Assembly (NCBI RefSeq): GCF_002285285.1 | Contig: NZ_NSJF01000002.1 | Coordinates: 434,001 to 498,000 of the forward strand | Origin: Vandammella animalimorsus | Lineage (GTDB): Bacteria; Pseudomonadota; Gammaproteobacteria; Burkholderiales; Burkholderiaceae_C | Length of the DNA: 64,000 nucleotides | Reading direction: 5' to 3' | Shown here: positions 1 to 14,277 of the stretch, piece by piece | Layout of the letters: every line of letters begins with the position of its first letter | Position numbering within the stretch: position 1 is the first letter of the stretch | Position numbers and translations under genes: made by a program | Notes under the pieces: model-generated | The model's input: the letters and a program-made list of their open reading frames with translations, nothing else | Databases searched by the model: none | Told to the model about the DNA's origin: nothing

Positions 1-1250
1 CGCGCCTGGCCAGCAGCGATGCCGCCGCTGCCGCCGCACAAATGCAAAGCCAATGGGCCGCGCACATGAGCCCGGCCGAGCGCGACTTCGTCTGGGGCGC
101 CATCGGCCGCTGGGCCGGCATCCGTCTCGCGCCGCAAGCGCAGGGCTACTTCGCGCAGGTGAAAAATCCGCGCAACCTGCTCGATGAGCAACTGCACTGG
201 AAGGCCCGTGTGGCCTTGCGCTTTGGCCAATGGCCGCAGGTGGCGCGCGCCATCGACGCCATGAGCGTCGATGACCAACAGTCGCCCACCTGGGCCTACT
301 GGCGCGCGCGCGCGCTACAGGCCACCGGCCGGGCCGAGGACCAGGCCAGCGCGCAGCGCCTCTTGCAAAGCATCGCCGGCACAACCAACTTTTACGCCCA
401 GCTGGCCTACCAGGCGCTGGGCGGCAAAGTCGGCATCGCGCCAGAGCCCGCCGCCCTCACCGAAGCTGAGAAAGCCCGCGCGCGCACCAATCCTGGCCTG
501 CTGCGTGGCATCTACGCCATCAGCATTGGCCTGCGCAGCGAAGGCGTGCGCGAATGGAACTACACCACCAACCTGCACGAGCGCGGCGGCATGAACGACC
601 GCGACCTGCTGGCCGCCGCCGACCTGGCCTGCCGCTACGAAGTCTGGGATCGCTGCATCAACACCAGCGAGCGCACGCGCGACTTCATGAGCTTTCGCCA
701 GCGCTACCCCATGCCCTTCAAGGACGACGTGGTGCGCCGCACGAAGGAAATCCAGCTCGACCCGGCCTACGTCTACGGCCTGATCCGCCAGGAAAGCCGC
801 TTCATCATGGACGCGCGCTCCAGCGTTGGCGCCTCGGGGCTGATGCAAGTCATGCCCGCCACCGCCCGCTGGACGGCCAAGCGCATCGGCCTGGAGGACT
901 TCAAGCCCGGCGACCTCAACCACAAGGACACCAACATCGCCATCGGCACGGCCTACCTGAAACTGGCGCTGGATGAATTTGCCGGCTCCATGCCCCTGGC
1001 CGCTGCTGCCTACAACGCCGGCCCAGGGAGGCCACGCAGCTGGCGCAACGGCCCGGTGCTGGAGACGGCCATCTGGGCCGAGAACATCCCCTTCAACGAA
1101 ACGCGCGACTACGTGCAAAAAGTGCTGGCCAACGCCACCGTCTACGGCGCCATCCTCAGCGGCCAGCCACAATCGCCCAGCCTGCGCCTGGGGGCCCACA
1201 TCGGCCCGCGCCAGGAGAGCGACCCAGCAGCGATTGCCGATCTGCCGTGA
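1..1250 (+). CDS. slt: Soluble lytic murein transglycosylase, 5'-truncated by window edge
   Basis: This enzyme would cleave the MurNAc-GlcNAc bond of peptidoglycan in the periplasm, forming 1,6-anhydro ends. The reading frame is open from base 3, so the gene starts upstream; about 416 codons are visible of the 600-650 usual for Slt70 proteins. The N-terminal part visible is helical repeat sequence (the U-shaped superhelix of the family). The C-terminal third is the goose-lysozyme-like SLT domain: the catalytic glutamate lies in RQESRF (bases 792-794), followed by GASGLMQVMPATA and AAYNAGPGR, the three signature blocks. The stop codon TGA lies inside the first copies of an 8-bp tandem repeat. 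The family assignment is firm; the missing N-terminus, including any signal peptide, cannot be judged. Confidence 0.93.
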   Translation, partial: RLASSDAAAAAAQMQSQWAAHMSPAERDFVWGAIGRWAGIRLAPQAQGYFAQVKNPRNLLDEQLHWKARVALRFGQWPQVARAIDAMSVDDQQSPTWAYWRARALQATGRAEDQASAQRLLQSIAGTTNFYAQLAYQALGGKVGIAPEPAALTEAEKARARTNPGLLRGIYAISIGLRSEGVREWNYTTNLHERGGMNDRDLLAAADLACRYEVWDRCINTSERTRDFMSFRQRYPMPFKDDVVRRTKEIQLDPAYVYGLIRQESRFIMDARSSVGASGLMQVMPATARWTAKRIGLEDFKPGDLNHKDTNIAIGTAYLKLALDEFAGSMPLAAAAYNAGPGRPRSWRNGPVLETAIWAENIPFNETRDYVQKVLANATVYGAILSGQPQSPSLRLGAHIGPRQESDPAAIADLP

Positions 1251-1320
1251 TGGCAGGATGGCAGGATGGCAGGATGGCAGGATGGCAGGATGGCAGGATG
1301 GCAGGATGGCAGGATGGCAG
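1249..1320. repeat. 8-bp tandem repeat, 9 perfect copies
   Basis: Nine uninterrupted copies of GATGGCAG run from the slt stop codon into the intergenic region. The TGA stop overlaps the first unit. Since 8 is not a multiple of 3, copy-number change would shift any frame read through it, but the stop precedes the array, so slt itself should be unaffected. Confidence 0.97.
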
Positions 1321-1667
1321 TTTCTCAATAGTCCACAGCCGTCACCGGCCTGAGAACTGAAGACGCTGCCTTAGTTTGCCGCGCGCTCTGTGCTGATGCG
1401 CAGCAAGGCCGCGCAGCAGGGGGGCTTCGCCTCGCTGCCTACAGGCAGCCGTGCAGAGCCTACTGCGCCGTGATGCATGAACAGCTGTAAATCCACTTTC
1501 GCCGTGGTCAGCCACGCGTGCCCGAGTGCGCCGGGCATCAGTGCTGATTTTGGTCTTGGCCTGTTATTGGGGCGGCAGGCCATCCCCTATCATTTCCGCA
1601 ACGCCGCGCCGCCTGCGCTTTCCGGGTTGGCAGGGCTTGATCATGAACACATGGGACAAGCGGATAC
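1321..1667. other. Intergenic region between slt and hsdM with a hairpin
   Basis: No convincing gene. A short minus-strand frame (1371-1583) has no ribosome binding site and looks like conserved intergenic repeat sequence, not a protein; I have an impression of similar sequence in other Comamonadaceae but cannot verify it. A perfect hairpin GCTGCCT/AGGCAGC sits at 1434-1449. The promoter of the RM operon should lie near 1560-1640; TATCAT at 1588-1593 is a possible -10 box with only a poor -35 (TTATTG, 1564-1569). Confidence 0.5.
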
Positions 1668-3218
<1,551 letters not shown>

Positions 3219-3239
3219 TTTTCATCGGGAGGCAAACGC

Positions 3240-3671
3240 ATGAGCCTGAGTGTTGAACACCTGCGCCGTACCGCCGACACCTTGCAAGAGGCCGTGAATC
3301 GTTTGCAGCAAGTGGAATCCGAACAGGAGGTATTGCACGACCTATTCCGCAATGCCGCGATCAAAAGCTTCGAGCTGTCGCTGGAAACCACCGGCAAACT
3401 GTTGCGCAAGGCGCTCAAACGCTATGGCGGCAGCCCGCGTGCAGTGGACAGTCTGGTCTTCAAAGACCTGTTCCGCCACGCCATGAAGCACGGCCTTTTG
3501 GATGAAGCCGCCGTGGAACGCTGGTTTGCCTACCGCGCCAATCGCAATACCACCGCGCACGACTACGGCGCAGGTTTTGCCAATGAAACCCTGAAAATCC
3601 TGCCCGCCTATTTGCAGGATGTGCGCGACTTGACCGCGCGTTTGCAGGAGCTGTTCGATGCCGAAACGTGA
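3240..3671 (+). CDS. hepT: HEPN-domain toxin of HepT/MntA type (HI0074-like)
   Basis: A 143-residue all-helical HEPN protein, the family once called nucleotidyltransferase substrate-binding protein. It carries the RNase signature R-x4-H-x-Y as RNTTAHDY (residues 102-109), the motif of HepT toxins that cleave RNA and are silenced when the partner MntA modifies the motif tyrosine. A ribosome binding site (GGGAGG) precedes the ATG. The start of the next gene overlaps its last 14 bases, as expected for a translationally coupled pair. It sits 21 bases after hsdM inside the RM operon, suggesting an addiction or backup defence role; that role is inference. Confidence 0.9.
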   Translation: MSLSVEHLRRTADTLQEAVNRLQQVESEQEVLHDLFRNAAIKSFELSLETTGKLLRKALKRYGGSPRAVDSLVFKDLFRHAMKHGLLDEAAVERWFAYRANRNTTAHDYGAGFANETLKILPAYLQDVRDLTARLQELFDAET

Positions 3672-3993
3672 GATAGCCGAGCTCGATTTGTCGCCGCGCC
3701 ACCTGGCCGTGCTGCGCCAACTATTGGCGCAATATGCTCCGCAGGCTCAAGTATGGGTCTATGGCAGCCGCGTCACTGGTGGCGCGCATGAAGGCAGCGA
3801 TTTGGACATCGTGCTGCGCAACCCGGCCAATTTGAACCAGGCAATCGCAGTCTGGTGCGACCTGCAAGAGGCCCTGCGCGAAAGCGACCTGCCCATGCTG
3901 ATAGACCTGCACGACTGGGCGCGTCTGCCGCCTGAATTTCAGCGCAACATCGAGCGCGCCTACGTGGAATTGCAGCCAGGAGATGAGGCATGA
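3658..3993 (+). CDS. mntA: MNT-domain nucleotidyltransferase antitoxin of HepT/MntA type
   Basis: A minimal nucleotidyltransferase of 111 residues. The active-site signature GS-x10-D-x-D is present in full: G36-S37 and D48-L-D50 in GSRVTGG...EGSDLDI. In characterised pairs MntA transfers AMP to the tyrosine of the HEPN RxxxxHxY motif and so neutralises the toxin. It overlaps hepT by 14 bases upstream and the next gene by an ATGA junction downstream, so the three genes are likely co-translated. All catalytic residues seen in the family are retained, so I infer a functional antitoxin. Confidence 0.9.
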   Translation: MPKREIAELDLSPRHLAVLRQLLAQYAPQAQVWVYGSRVTGGAHEGSDLDIVLRNPANLNQAIAVWCDLQEALRESDLPMLIDLHDWARLPPEFQRNIERAYVELQPGDEA

Positions 3994-5025
3994 GCGACGA
4001 ACTTGCACCAGACGGTGAATACCTTGCCTGGCTCAAAACGCTGAAAAGCCGTTTCCGCAGCGTGCAAATCAAGGCCGCCGTGGCCGTCAACAGCGAATTG
4101 CTGCGTTTTTACTGGCAACTGGGCGCGGATATTGCCGAGCGGCAAAGCCGTCACGCCTGGGGCAGCGGCTTTCTGGCGCAACTCAGCCGCGATTTGATGC
4201 AGGCATTTCCCGAAGTCAAAGGCTTTTCCAAGCGCAACCTGGAACGCATCCGACAGTGGCATCTGTACTGGGTGGACGAGGCCGCAATTGCGACACAGCT
4301 TGTTGCGCAATTGACCGCCATCCCTTGGGGACACAACCTCGCCATCATCAGCCAATGCCAAAGCCGCGCCGAAGCCCTGTACTACGTGCAGCAAACCCAG
4401 GCGCAGGGCTGGAGCCGCGCCGTACTCACCCACCAGATCGAAAGCGGCCTGTGGCAACGCCAAGGTCAGGCGTTGAACAACTTCGCCCAAACCTTGCCTG
4501 AGCCGCAGTCCGATTTGGCCGCGCAAGTGCTGAAAGACCCGTATATCTTCGACTTTCTGAGCCTCACGCCCGAATACAACGAACGCGCGCTGGAAAACGC
4601 CCTGCTGGAGCACATCACCCAGTTTCTGCTGGAGCTGGGCGCGGGCTTTGCCTACATGGGGCGGCAAGTGCCCCTGCACGTGGGCGAGCGCGAATTCTTT
4701 CTGGACTTGCTGTTCTACCACGCCCGCCTGCACTGCTATGTGGTGGTGGAACTGAAAACCGGGGACTTTGAACCGGAATTTGCCGGCAAACTGAATTTCT
4801 ATCTGAAAGCCGTGGACGAACAACTGCGCGGCCCGCATGACGCGCCCAGCATCGGGCTCTTACTGTGCAAAAGCAAAGACAGGCTGGTGGCCGAATATGC
4901 GCTGTCGGATATTCACAAGCCGCTGGGACTGGCAAGCTACCAGCTATCGCATGACTTGCCACCGGGCTTGCGCGAGCAACTGCCGAGTATTGAAGCGCTG
5001 GAACAGGAATTGAAGGAGATGGGGA

Positions 5026-5036
<11 letters not shown>
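3990..5036 (+). CDS. PDDEXK nuclease-domain protein (DUF1016/YhcG family)
   Basis: A 348-residue protein of the YhcG/DUF1016 family: an N-terminal helical DUF1016_N region (about 10-160) followed by a C-terminal PD-(D/E)XK nuclease fold. The nuclease motif is visible as D239 in FFLDLLFYH and E254-L-K256 in VVVELKTGDFEP. Such genes are often embedded in type I RM loci and mobile islands; their exact role is not established. The start overlaps mntA by ATGA and the end overlaps hsdS by 11 bases, so it is tightly coupled to both neighbours. A role as accessory nuclease in the RM operon is inference. Confidence 0.9.
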
Positions 5037-6290
<1,254 letters not shown>

Positions 6291-6294
<4 letters not shown>

Positions 6295-6878
6295 CGGCAA
6301 ATAAAGCATCTATTCCTTATTGGGATAATGAGGGGTTATTGCCACCGATACACCCTGATGTGTCAGGCAACAACCCGAATCGCTCCCCTTATGCGATGGA
6401 TTTATCCATGTTTATAGATCGCTTTGCTACATCGCCAGAGCGTATCGATATACTGGATGGTCTGCTGCGTTTTCGTTCGGATTTGCATGCTGCTGGGATT
6501 AATTCTGGATTTCAGTGGCTGGATGGCAGTTTTCTTGAGAATATCGAGATATTGGAAGACAGGCCGCCTAACGATATAGATGTGGTGACGTTCTTCTACT
6601 TGCCCCAAAAGCAAACCCAAGCTTCTCTCTTTCATCGATATCCATATTTGTTTGACCCGGCACAAACCAAGCAACTCTACGCAGTGGATGCTTACCCTTT
6701 TGTGCTGGGAGAAACAACCGCCCATCATCATGTCAAGATGATTGCTTATTGGTACAGCATGTGGTCCCATCGCCGCGATGGGCGATGGAAGGGGTTTGTG
6801 CAGGTTGACCTCAACCCGACGAAGGATATCGATGCTCGCACTATCTTGAGTCTTGCAGGAGGGCTCCATCATGGCTAA
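6291..6878 (+). CDS. Nucleotidyltransferase-like protein, DUF6932-type
   Basis: A 195-residue protein I tentatively match to the DUF6932 family. It carries a nucleotidyltransferase-like signature: G79-S80 in WLDGSFLENIE, then D95-I-D97 in PPNDIDVVTFF, a longer GS-xn-DxD spacing than in MntA. A conserved HHHVKMIAYWYSMW segment follows. The gene overlaps hsdS by ATGA and ends 8 bases inside the next gene, forming a coupled pair with it. Base composition is much lower in GC than the hsd genes, indicating separate acquisition. By analogy with MNT/HEPN pairs it could be an antitoxin or effector enzyme; this is inference. Confidence 0.7.
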
Positions 6879-7779
6879 TACTTATCTGTTTCTCGCTTCC
6901 GAAATCAAGGAGCTAGAAAGTCTATTGGCGGAAATTCCTCAAGAAAATGTCATTGAGCGCCTTGGCCTTGAGTCTAGACTGAAGTCGGCCCAGGTTGCCT
7001 TGGAAAAACTGCCGAAAGAGATTGCCCAAAGGGCGCGATTGACGTTCCGTGGTAGACCAGTTTTAGGAAGTCATGGCATTGCTGCTGACTTTGCAGGCAA
7101 GGCAGCTGGGGCTTTTGCCGATGCGTTTGCTGCTGTTGCTGCCGGTCTGGGTGAAAATCTACGTTATATGGGGCCTATACCTAACCGCGGCAAAAACCAA
7201 TTGTTGATTACAGGCACTGCAGTCGGTTCGTTTGGTTTCGAGTTTGAGCTGCCTCCGGCTTTTCCTTCATTGTTTCCAGAAATGGAAACTTCGCAAATGG
7301 CAATGACTAAAATTGAGGCATTGTTTAGATTGTCCGCTGAAGGTAGTGACGATGAAGTTGCCGAAATAATTGAGGAGGTTCATCCTCGTGCAGTGAAAAA
7401 AGTTCATGATTTTATTGAATTGCTAGTGGAACAGGAGGCATGGTGTGGTCTTGAGTTTGCCGATCAATTTTTCCTTTATTCTGGTCATGAGCAAATTAAG
7501 AAATCACATGAGCGTTTGAAGTCAGACAATATTCAAGAGCGAACGGAAGCCTATCGCGGTGAATTTCAGGGAGTATTGCCTGCTGGGAGGAAGTTTGAAT
7601 TTTTTCTTATAGATCAAGATGGGCTCATTAGAGGTAAAGTGGATCAGGCTATAGAAGATCCTGATATTCTCAATCGGGAATGGCTACATAAGCCGGTAAC
7701 TGCTCAATTCAAAGTAATGCAGGTGGGGCAAGCCCGACCTCGCTTTACCTTGATGTCATTGGATGACTTGCACATATGA
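6871..7779 (+). CDS. Uncharacterised protein paired with the DUF6932-like gene
   Basis: I do not recognise this 302-residue protein. ATG at 6871 is chosen over an in-frame TTG at 6853 because AGGAGGG (6857-6863) lies at ideal spacing. The N-terminal 60 residues are strongly helical and charged, probably a coiled coil, followed by an alanine/glycine-rich stretch (about 65-95), a small beta-rich segment containing GTAVGSFGFEFELPP, a helical region rich in acidic residues, and a C-terminal beta-rich part. No signal peptide or membrane segment. Codon use is AT-rich, unlike hsdM and hsdR. It overlaps the nucleotidyltransferase-like gene by 8 bases, so the two are likely made together and may form a toxin-antitoxin or defence unit. 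Confidence 0.75.
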   Translation: MANTYLFLASEIKELESLLAEIPQENVIERLGLESRLKSAQVALEKLPKEIAQRARLTFRGRPVLGSHGIAADFAGKAAGAFADAFAAVAAGLGENLRYMGPIPNRGKNQLLITGTAVGSFGFEFELPPAFPSLFPEMETSQMAMTKIEALFRLSAEGSDDEVAEIIEEVHPRAVKKVHDFIELLVEQEAWCGLEFADQFFLYSGHEQIKKSHERLKSDNIQERTEAYRGEFQGVLPAGRKFEFFLIDQDGLIRGKVDQAIEDPDILNREWLHKPVTAQFKVMQVGQARPRFTLMSLDDLHI

Positions 7780-7804
7780 TTAATTGGTCTGCGAGAGCTA
7801 CGGC

Positions 7805-7858
7805 ATGGCCTGCTTGATTGAAAACATGCTGGCTCTGCCGGGCAACGAGGAGAGGTAA
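7805..7858 (+). CDS. Possible 17-codon leader ORF before hsdR
   Basis: ATG at 7805 opens a 17-residue frame ([17 protein letters not shown]) that ends with TAA two bases before the hsdR ATG. The hsdR ribosome binding site (GAGGAGAGG) lies inside its last codons, the geometry of a coupling leader peptide. Its own ribosome binding site is weak (GAGAG). It could equally be chance or a remnant of a lost gene. Confidence 0.25.
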   Translation: MACLIENMLALPGNEER

Positions 7859-7860
7859 AC

Positions 7861-11061
<3,201 letters not shown>

Positions 11062-11111
11062 GCTATCTTGTTGCGTGATTTGCGCAATCTTCAAAAAGCC
11101 AACCCTTTCCC

Positions 11112-11753
11112 ATGCCCCAGATTGTCTATGTCCTGACCAATGAAGCCATGCCCGGTATCGTCAAGATTGGTATGACCGAAGCCGATTCGGTGGAAGCGCG
11201 CATGGCCCAGCTCAATGCGCACAGTGGCGTGCCGCTACCGTTCGAATGTTACTTCGCCGCCGAGGTGGATGCCTGCCGCCGGATCGAGAGCATCCTGCAC
11301 CAGCTGTTTTCCGAGCAGCGCATCAACCCGCGCCGCGAGTTTTTCCGTGTCGATCCGGAGAAGGTGGTGCTGGCGATCAGTATCGGCCCATTTAAGGAAG
11401 TCACGCCCGGGCAGGTCGCGGCTGATGCCGAAGACCGACAGGCGCTGGAGAGGGAAAAGTCGCGCCGCCCGCGTATCCGTCTGGCCGCGCTCGGCATCCA
11501 TCCGGGGGCGGTGCTGCATTTCTCGCGCGATGAGGCCATTACCGCCACGGTGCTGCGGGATAACCGGGTGAGCTATCAGGGGCAGGAGATGAGCCTCTCG
11601 GCCGCGGCGCTGGCCGCGCTGCACGAGCTGGGCTACCGCACGCCGGCGGCCAGTGGCTCGGAGCATTGGCTGTTCGAAGGCGAGCTGCTCGACGAGCGCC
11701 GCCGCCGCATGGAGGCCGAACAGTTCGACGCGGACGAGCTAGGCGCATCGTGA
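11112..11753 (+). CDS. GIY-YIG (T5orf172-like) protein with a RAMA/DUF4357-like C-terminus
   Basis: A 213-residue two-domain protein. Residues 1-95 resemble a T5orf172/MUG113-type GIY-YIG nuclease: YVLTN (6-10) and GIVKIGMT (about 16-23) stand for the GIY and YIG strands, followed by an arginine- and glutamate-bearing helix (CRRIESILHQLF). Residues about 120-205 (LGIHPGAVLHFSRDEAITA ... SLSAAALAALHELGY ... HWLFEGELL) resemble a RAMA or DUF4357 domain, often attached to restriction and methylase proteins. It lies 50 bases after hsdR in the same direction and is probably the last gene of the island. A function in DNA modification or restriction is inferred from context and domains. Confidence 0.75.
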   Translation: MPQIVYVLTNEAMPGIVKIGMTEADSVEARMAQLNAHSGVPLPFECYFAAEVDACRRIESILHQLFSEQRINPRREFFRVDPEKVVLAISIGPFKEVTPGQVAADAEDRQALEREKSRRPRIRLAALGIHPGAVLHFSRDEAITATVLRDNRVSYQGQEMSLSAAALAALHELGYRTPAASGSEHWLFEGELLDERRRRMEAEQFDADELGAS

Positions 11754-12131
11754 GGCAAGGCGCAACCAGGGCTTTGGCGCACGGGCGAGCCGTGACTGCC
11801 ATCATCTTCACAGTCTCTTCACCCGGCCTTTGCACTCCGATGGGGGCACAGCAAATCCCGGTGATCAATCAGCGCAGCACTACGTGTTGGAAGCCGGGTC
11901 CGAAGATCGCCCTTTGGGTAAAGACGGGCCGCTATATATATCCAGCTGCAGCAGGTTCAGCAGGGGGCTACGCAGTGATGGACGCGCAGGGCCGAGGCCA
12001 GGCCGTGTTTGGCGCTTTGGCCTGGCGGAAAGCCGAAGGTACAGGGCAGTGCGGCCGGCATGAAAAAAGCCCGGCGGCGCTGTATGCACTGCCGGGCCTT
12101 GGCAGAAGGGCGCTTGCCCTGTGCGCTGGCT
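11754..12131. other. Intergenic region at the right end of the RM island
   Basis: No gene is supported. It contains a short TATATATA run (11934-11941) and at its right end the terminator of the minus-strand sulfur module. No inverted or direct repeat was found that would mark an island boundary. Confidence 0.5.
12063..12099 (-). terminator. Rho-independent terminator of the DsrE gene
   Basis: On the minus strand a GC hairpin (GCCCGGC / GCCGGGC arms, 12069-12075 and 12091-12097) is followed by a run of six T. It lies about 30 bases after the DsrE stop codon, ending the minus-strand sulfur module. Confidence 0.75.
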
Positions 12132-12503
12132 TCAAGTCACCTGCAGGCTGCCCTTGGCGGCCATCAGCAGGTCGATGACGTCCGGGGCGGTGATGATGTC
12201 GTAGCCGGGGGCCATGTCGCTTTCCTGCAGACCGTTGTGCAGCATGCAGGATTTGCAGATGGCGACGCGGCCGCCCAGTTCGAGAAAGCTGCCCAGCAGG
12301 GTGGGCACGGGCTCGAAGGGGGCGCCAATGTCCATGCCTTCGGTGGCTTTGGGCTTGCCCAGTGTCACGCCTTCGGCCATCAGGATCAGCGTGGCGCTGT
12401 GGCCTTTCTTGAGTGCGTTGACGGCCATGGTGAAGGCCACGGTGACTTTGTCCGGGTTGCTGTGGCCGTCGAACAGGGTGGCGACGAAGTCGGTGGTTTG
12501 CAT
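12132..12503 (-). CDS. DsrE/DsrF-like sulfur-relay family protein
   Basis: A 123-residue single-domain DsrE-family protein. The family transfers or binds sulfane sulfur through a cysteine. The C-terminal half carries C83 and C86 in AICKSCMLHNG, at the place where active DsrE proteins have their persulfide cysteine. It is the distal gene of a minus-strand group with a sulfide:quinone oxidoreductase, which supports a role in handling sulfide-derived sulfur. A ribosome binding site (AAGGAG) precedes the ATG. The exact partner protein is not shown by the sequence. Confidence 0.85.
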   Translation of the reverse strand: MQTTDFVATLFDGHSNPDKVTVAFTMAVNALKKGHSATLILMAEGVTLGKPKATEGMDIGAPFEPVPTLLGSFLELGGRVAICKSCMLHNGLQESDMAPGYDIITAPDVIDLLMAAKGSLQVT

Positions 12504-12529
12504 GGGTTACTCCTTGAGGTGGTGCTGCT

Positions 12530-12560
12530 TGAGGGCCTGTTCAGAATCTTGAGCAGGCCC
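12530..12560. repeat. Isolated terminus of the palindromic repeat family, forming a hairpin
   Basis: TGAGGGCCTGTTCAGAATCT (from 12530) matches the terminal repeat of the full copy at 54581-54746, and GGGCCTG pairs with CAGGCCC eight to ten bases on. It lies between the DsrE and membrane-protein genes and could attenuate or separate their transcripts. Confidence 0.6.
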
Positions 12561-12565
12561 TGGGC

Positions 12566-12919
12566 TCAGGCTGCGCGCAGCTGCCGAAACCAGCCGGCGA
12601 TGCTGTAGCAGACGATGGTCGTGCCGATCATGCCCAGCAGGTAGACCAGGCCGATGACCAGCCAGTCGATGGCGCCGCCGGGGTTGGTGGTGCCCGAGGA
12701 TGCCACCTGGAACATGAGCGCCACGGCCAGCGCGCCGCCGAGCAGGCCCAGGAATTGGCAGGCCACCAGGCGCGTGGGCGCCAGGCGGCGCTCGCGCAGC
12801 AACAGCAGCAGGAAGGCCAGTGTGCCGAGGATGCTGATGAGGGGCAGGGCAATCAGCAGGGGCGCGCCCAGCATTTCCTGCAGCACGGCCCACACGGAGG
12901 AAAAATCCAGTTCTTTCAT
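12566..12919 (-). CDS. Small integral membrane protein (possibly DUF5368)
   Basis: A 117-residue protein with three hydrophobic segments (about 16-36, 47-70 and 83-105), so likely an inner-membrane protein. The start MKELDFSS at 12919 is chosen because AGGAGAAC lies just upstream; an upstream extension of the frame has no support. I think the family is DUF5368, but with limited certainty. It sits between the DsrE gene and the sulfide:quinone oxidoreductase gene in the same direction (29 bases after the latter), so it may serve the sulfur module, for instance in transport or anchoring; no residue proves a function. Confidence 0.7.
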   Translation of the reverse strand: MKELDFSSVWAVLQEMLGAPLLIALPLISILGTLAFLLLLLRERRLAPTRLVACQFLGLLGGALAVALMFQVASSGTTNPGGAIDWLVIGLVYLLGMIGTTIVCYSIAGWFRQLRAA

Positions 12920-12948
12920 GTGTTGTTCTCCTTGTCGTTGGCACGCGC

Positions 12949-14277
12949 TCAGACCTGGCCGCGCAGCATGCTGATGTAGGTGGGTTTGAGGGCGGTGGTC
13001 TTGAGCACCCAGCTCGCCCAAAGCTCTTCCAGCGGGGCGATGACGCCGGGGAAGGAGGGCAGCAGGTTGTTCTGGTAGTCGAACTCCACCAGCATGGCGC
13101 GGCCCAGGCGCGTCACCAGCGGGCAGGAGGTGTAGCCGGTGTAGAGGGATTTGCTGGTGGTGCCGGCCATTTCGGCCACGGCGTGGTCAACGGCCACGGG
13201 CACTTGCCACTTGACGCTGGCGGCCGTCTTGCCCTTGGGCACGCCGGCGATGTCGCCCACGCCGAAGACGTTGGGGTAGCGCACGTGGCGCAGCGTGCCC
13301 TTGTCCACTTCCATCCAGCCATCCTTGGCCCATTTGCCTTCCTGCCAGGGCAGGGGGCTGTTGCGCACGGCGTCGGGCGCCTTCATCGGCGGGATGACGT
13401 TGATGAAGTCGTATTGCAGCTCGGTCGTGCCCTCGGTGGTGTTGAAGGTGGCGATGCGGCGGCCCGGGTCGATGGATTTGAGCGAGCGCTCGTAATTGAC
13501 TTGCACGCCGCGCTCCTGGAACAGCATGCGCACTTTTTCAGCCACCACGGGCACGCTGAACAAGGCCTTGCTGTGGGCGTTGTAAATCAGTTGCGAGCGC
13601 CCGCGCACGCCACGGCGGCTGAGGTAGTCCTCCACCAGGAAGGTGTATTTCAGCGGCGCGCCCGCGCACTTCATCTCAGAGGCCGGGCGCAGGAACACGC
13701 CCACGCCGCCTTTTTGCGTGAAGCGGTCCATCTCGCGCCAGGTGGCAAATGCGCCTTGCGGGCTGTGGTAGATGCTGCCGATGCCCTCGCGGCCGATCAG
13801 GCTTTCGTCCATGCCCTCGATGGCGGCGTAGTCCAGCACCAGGCCGGTGGTGACGAACAGGAAGTCATAGGCAAAGCTTTTGCCTGAGTCGGTCACCACG
13901 CGATTGCCTTCGGGGTCGATTTCGGCCACGCGCTCGGCCACCCATTCCACGCCCTTGGGAATGTATTCGGCGGTGGTCGAGACTGGGTAGTTTTCCGGCT
14001 TGATGCCGGCGGCCACCAGCGTGTAGCCGGGCTGGTAGAGGTGCTGTTTGCGCGGGTCGATGATGGTGATCTTGGCGCCATCGAGCGCTGCAGCCAGGCG
14101 CGAGGCGCTGGCCAGGCCGGCTGCGCCCGCGCCTGCGATGACGATGCGCGCGCTGGTCTTGACCTTGGCCGGTGCGGCCTGAGCGCCGCTGGCAGGCAGC
14201 AGGCTCAGCCCCGCGCCTGCCAATCCCAGCGAAATCAGCTCGCGGCGGTTCAATGCGGATTGTTTTTCTTCAGTCAT
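12949..14277 (-). CDS. sqr: Sulfide:quinone oxidoreductase-like FAD flavoprotein, type II-like, Tat-exported
   Basis: Such enzymes oxidise sulfide and pass electrons to quinone. The 442-residue protein starts with a Tat-like signal: NRRELISLGLAG then a hydrophobic core and an AQA cleavage site near residue 34. The FAD Rossmann motif is IAGAGAAGLA (47-56), with a second block VFGVGDIAG near 337. The only conserved cysteines are C204 (EMKCAGAP) and C384 (YTSCPLVT), the pair used by type II sulfide:quinone oxidoreductases; the SCPLVTRLGRAMLVEFDY block is typical of that type. A C-terminal amphipathic region could dock to the membrane. A flavocytochrome c-type sulfide dehydrogenase subunit is the alternative. 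The start at 14277 fits the Tat signal. Confidence 0.85.
   Translation of the reverse strand: MTEEKQSALNRRELISLGLAGAGLSLLPASGAQAAPAKVKTSARIVIAGAGAAGLASASRLAAALDGAKITIIDPRKQHLYQPGYTLVAAGIKPENYPVSTTAEYIPKGVEWVAERVAEIDPEGNRVVTDSGKSFAYDFLFVTTGLVLDYAAIEGMDESLIGREGIGSIYHSPQGAFATWREMDRFTQKGGVGVFLRPASEMKCAGAPLKYTFLVEDYLSRRGVRGRSQLIYNAHSKALFSVPVVAEKVRMLFQERGVQVNYERSLKSIDPGRRIATFNTTEGTTELQYDFINVIPPMKAPDAVRNSPLPWQEGKWAKDGWMEVDKGTLRHVRYPNVFGVGDIAGVPKGKTAASVKWQVPVAVDHAVAEMAGTTSKSLYTGYTSCPLVTRLGRAMLVEFDYQNNLLPSFPGVIAPLEELWASWVLKTTALKPTYISMLRGQV

Noticed and set aside
1249-1320. Possible CRISPR array
   Set aside because: The units are 8 bp and contiguous with no spacers; the 15-bp array at 45135 is likewise a simple tandem repeat.
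1371-1583. Minus-strand 70-codon frame between slt and hsdM as a gene
   Set aside because: No ribosome binding site or operon context; it overlaps a hairpin and resembles conserved intergenic repeat sequence.
6853-6870. TTG at 6853 as start of the unknown AT-rich gene
   Set aside because: A strong ribosome binding site (AGGAGGG) lies between it and the ATG at 6871, so the ATG is the better start.
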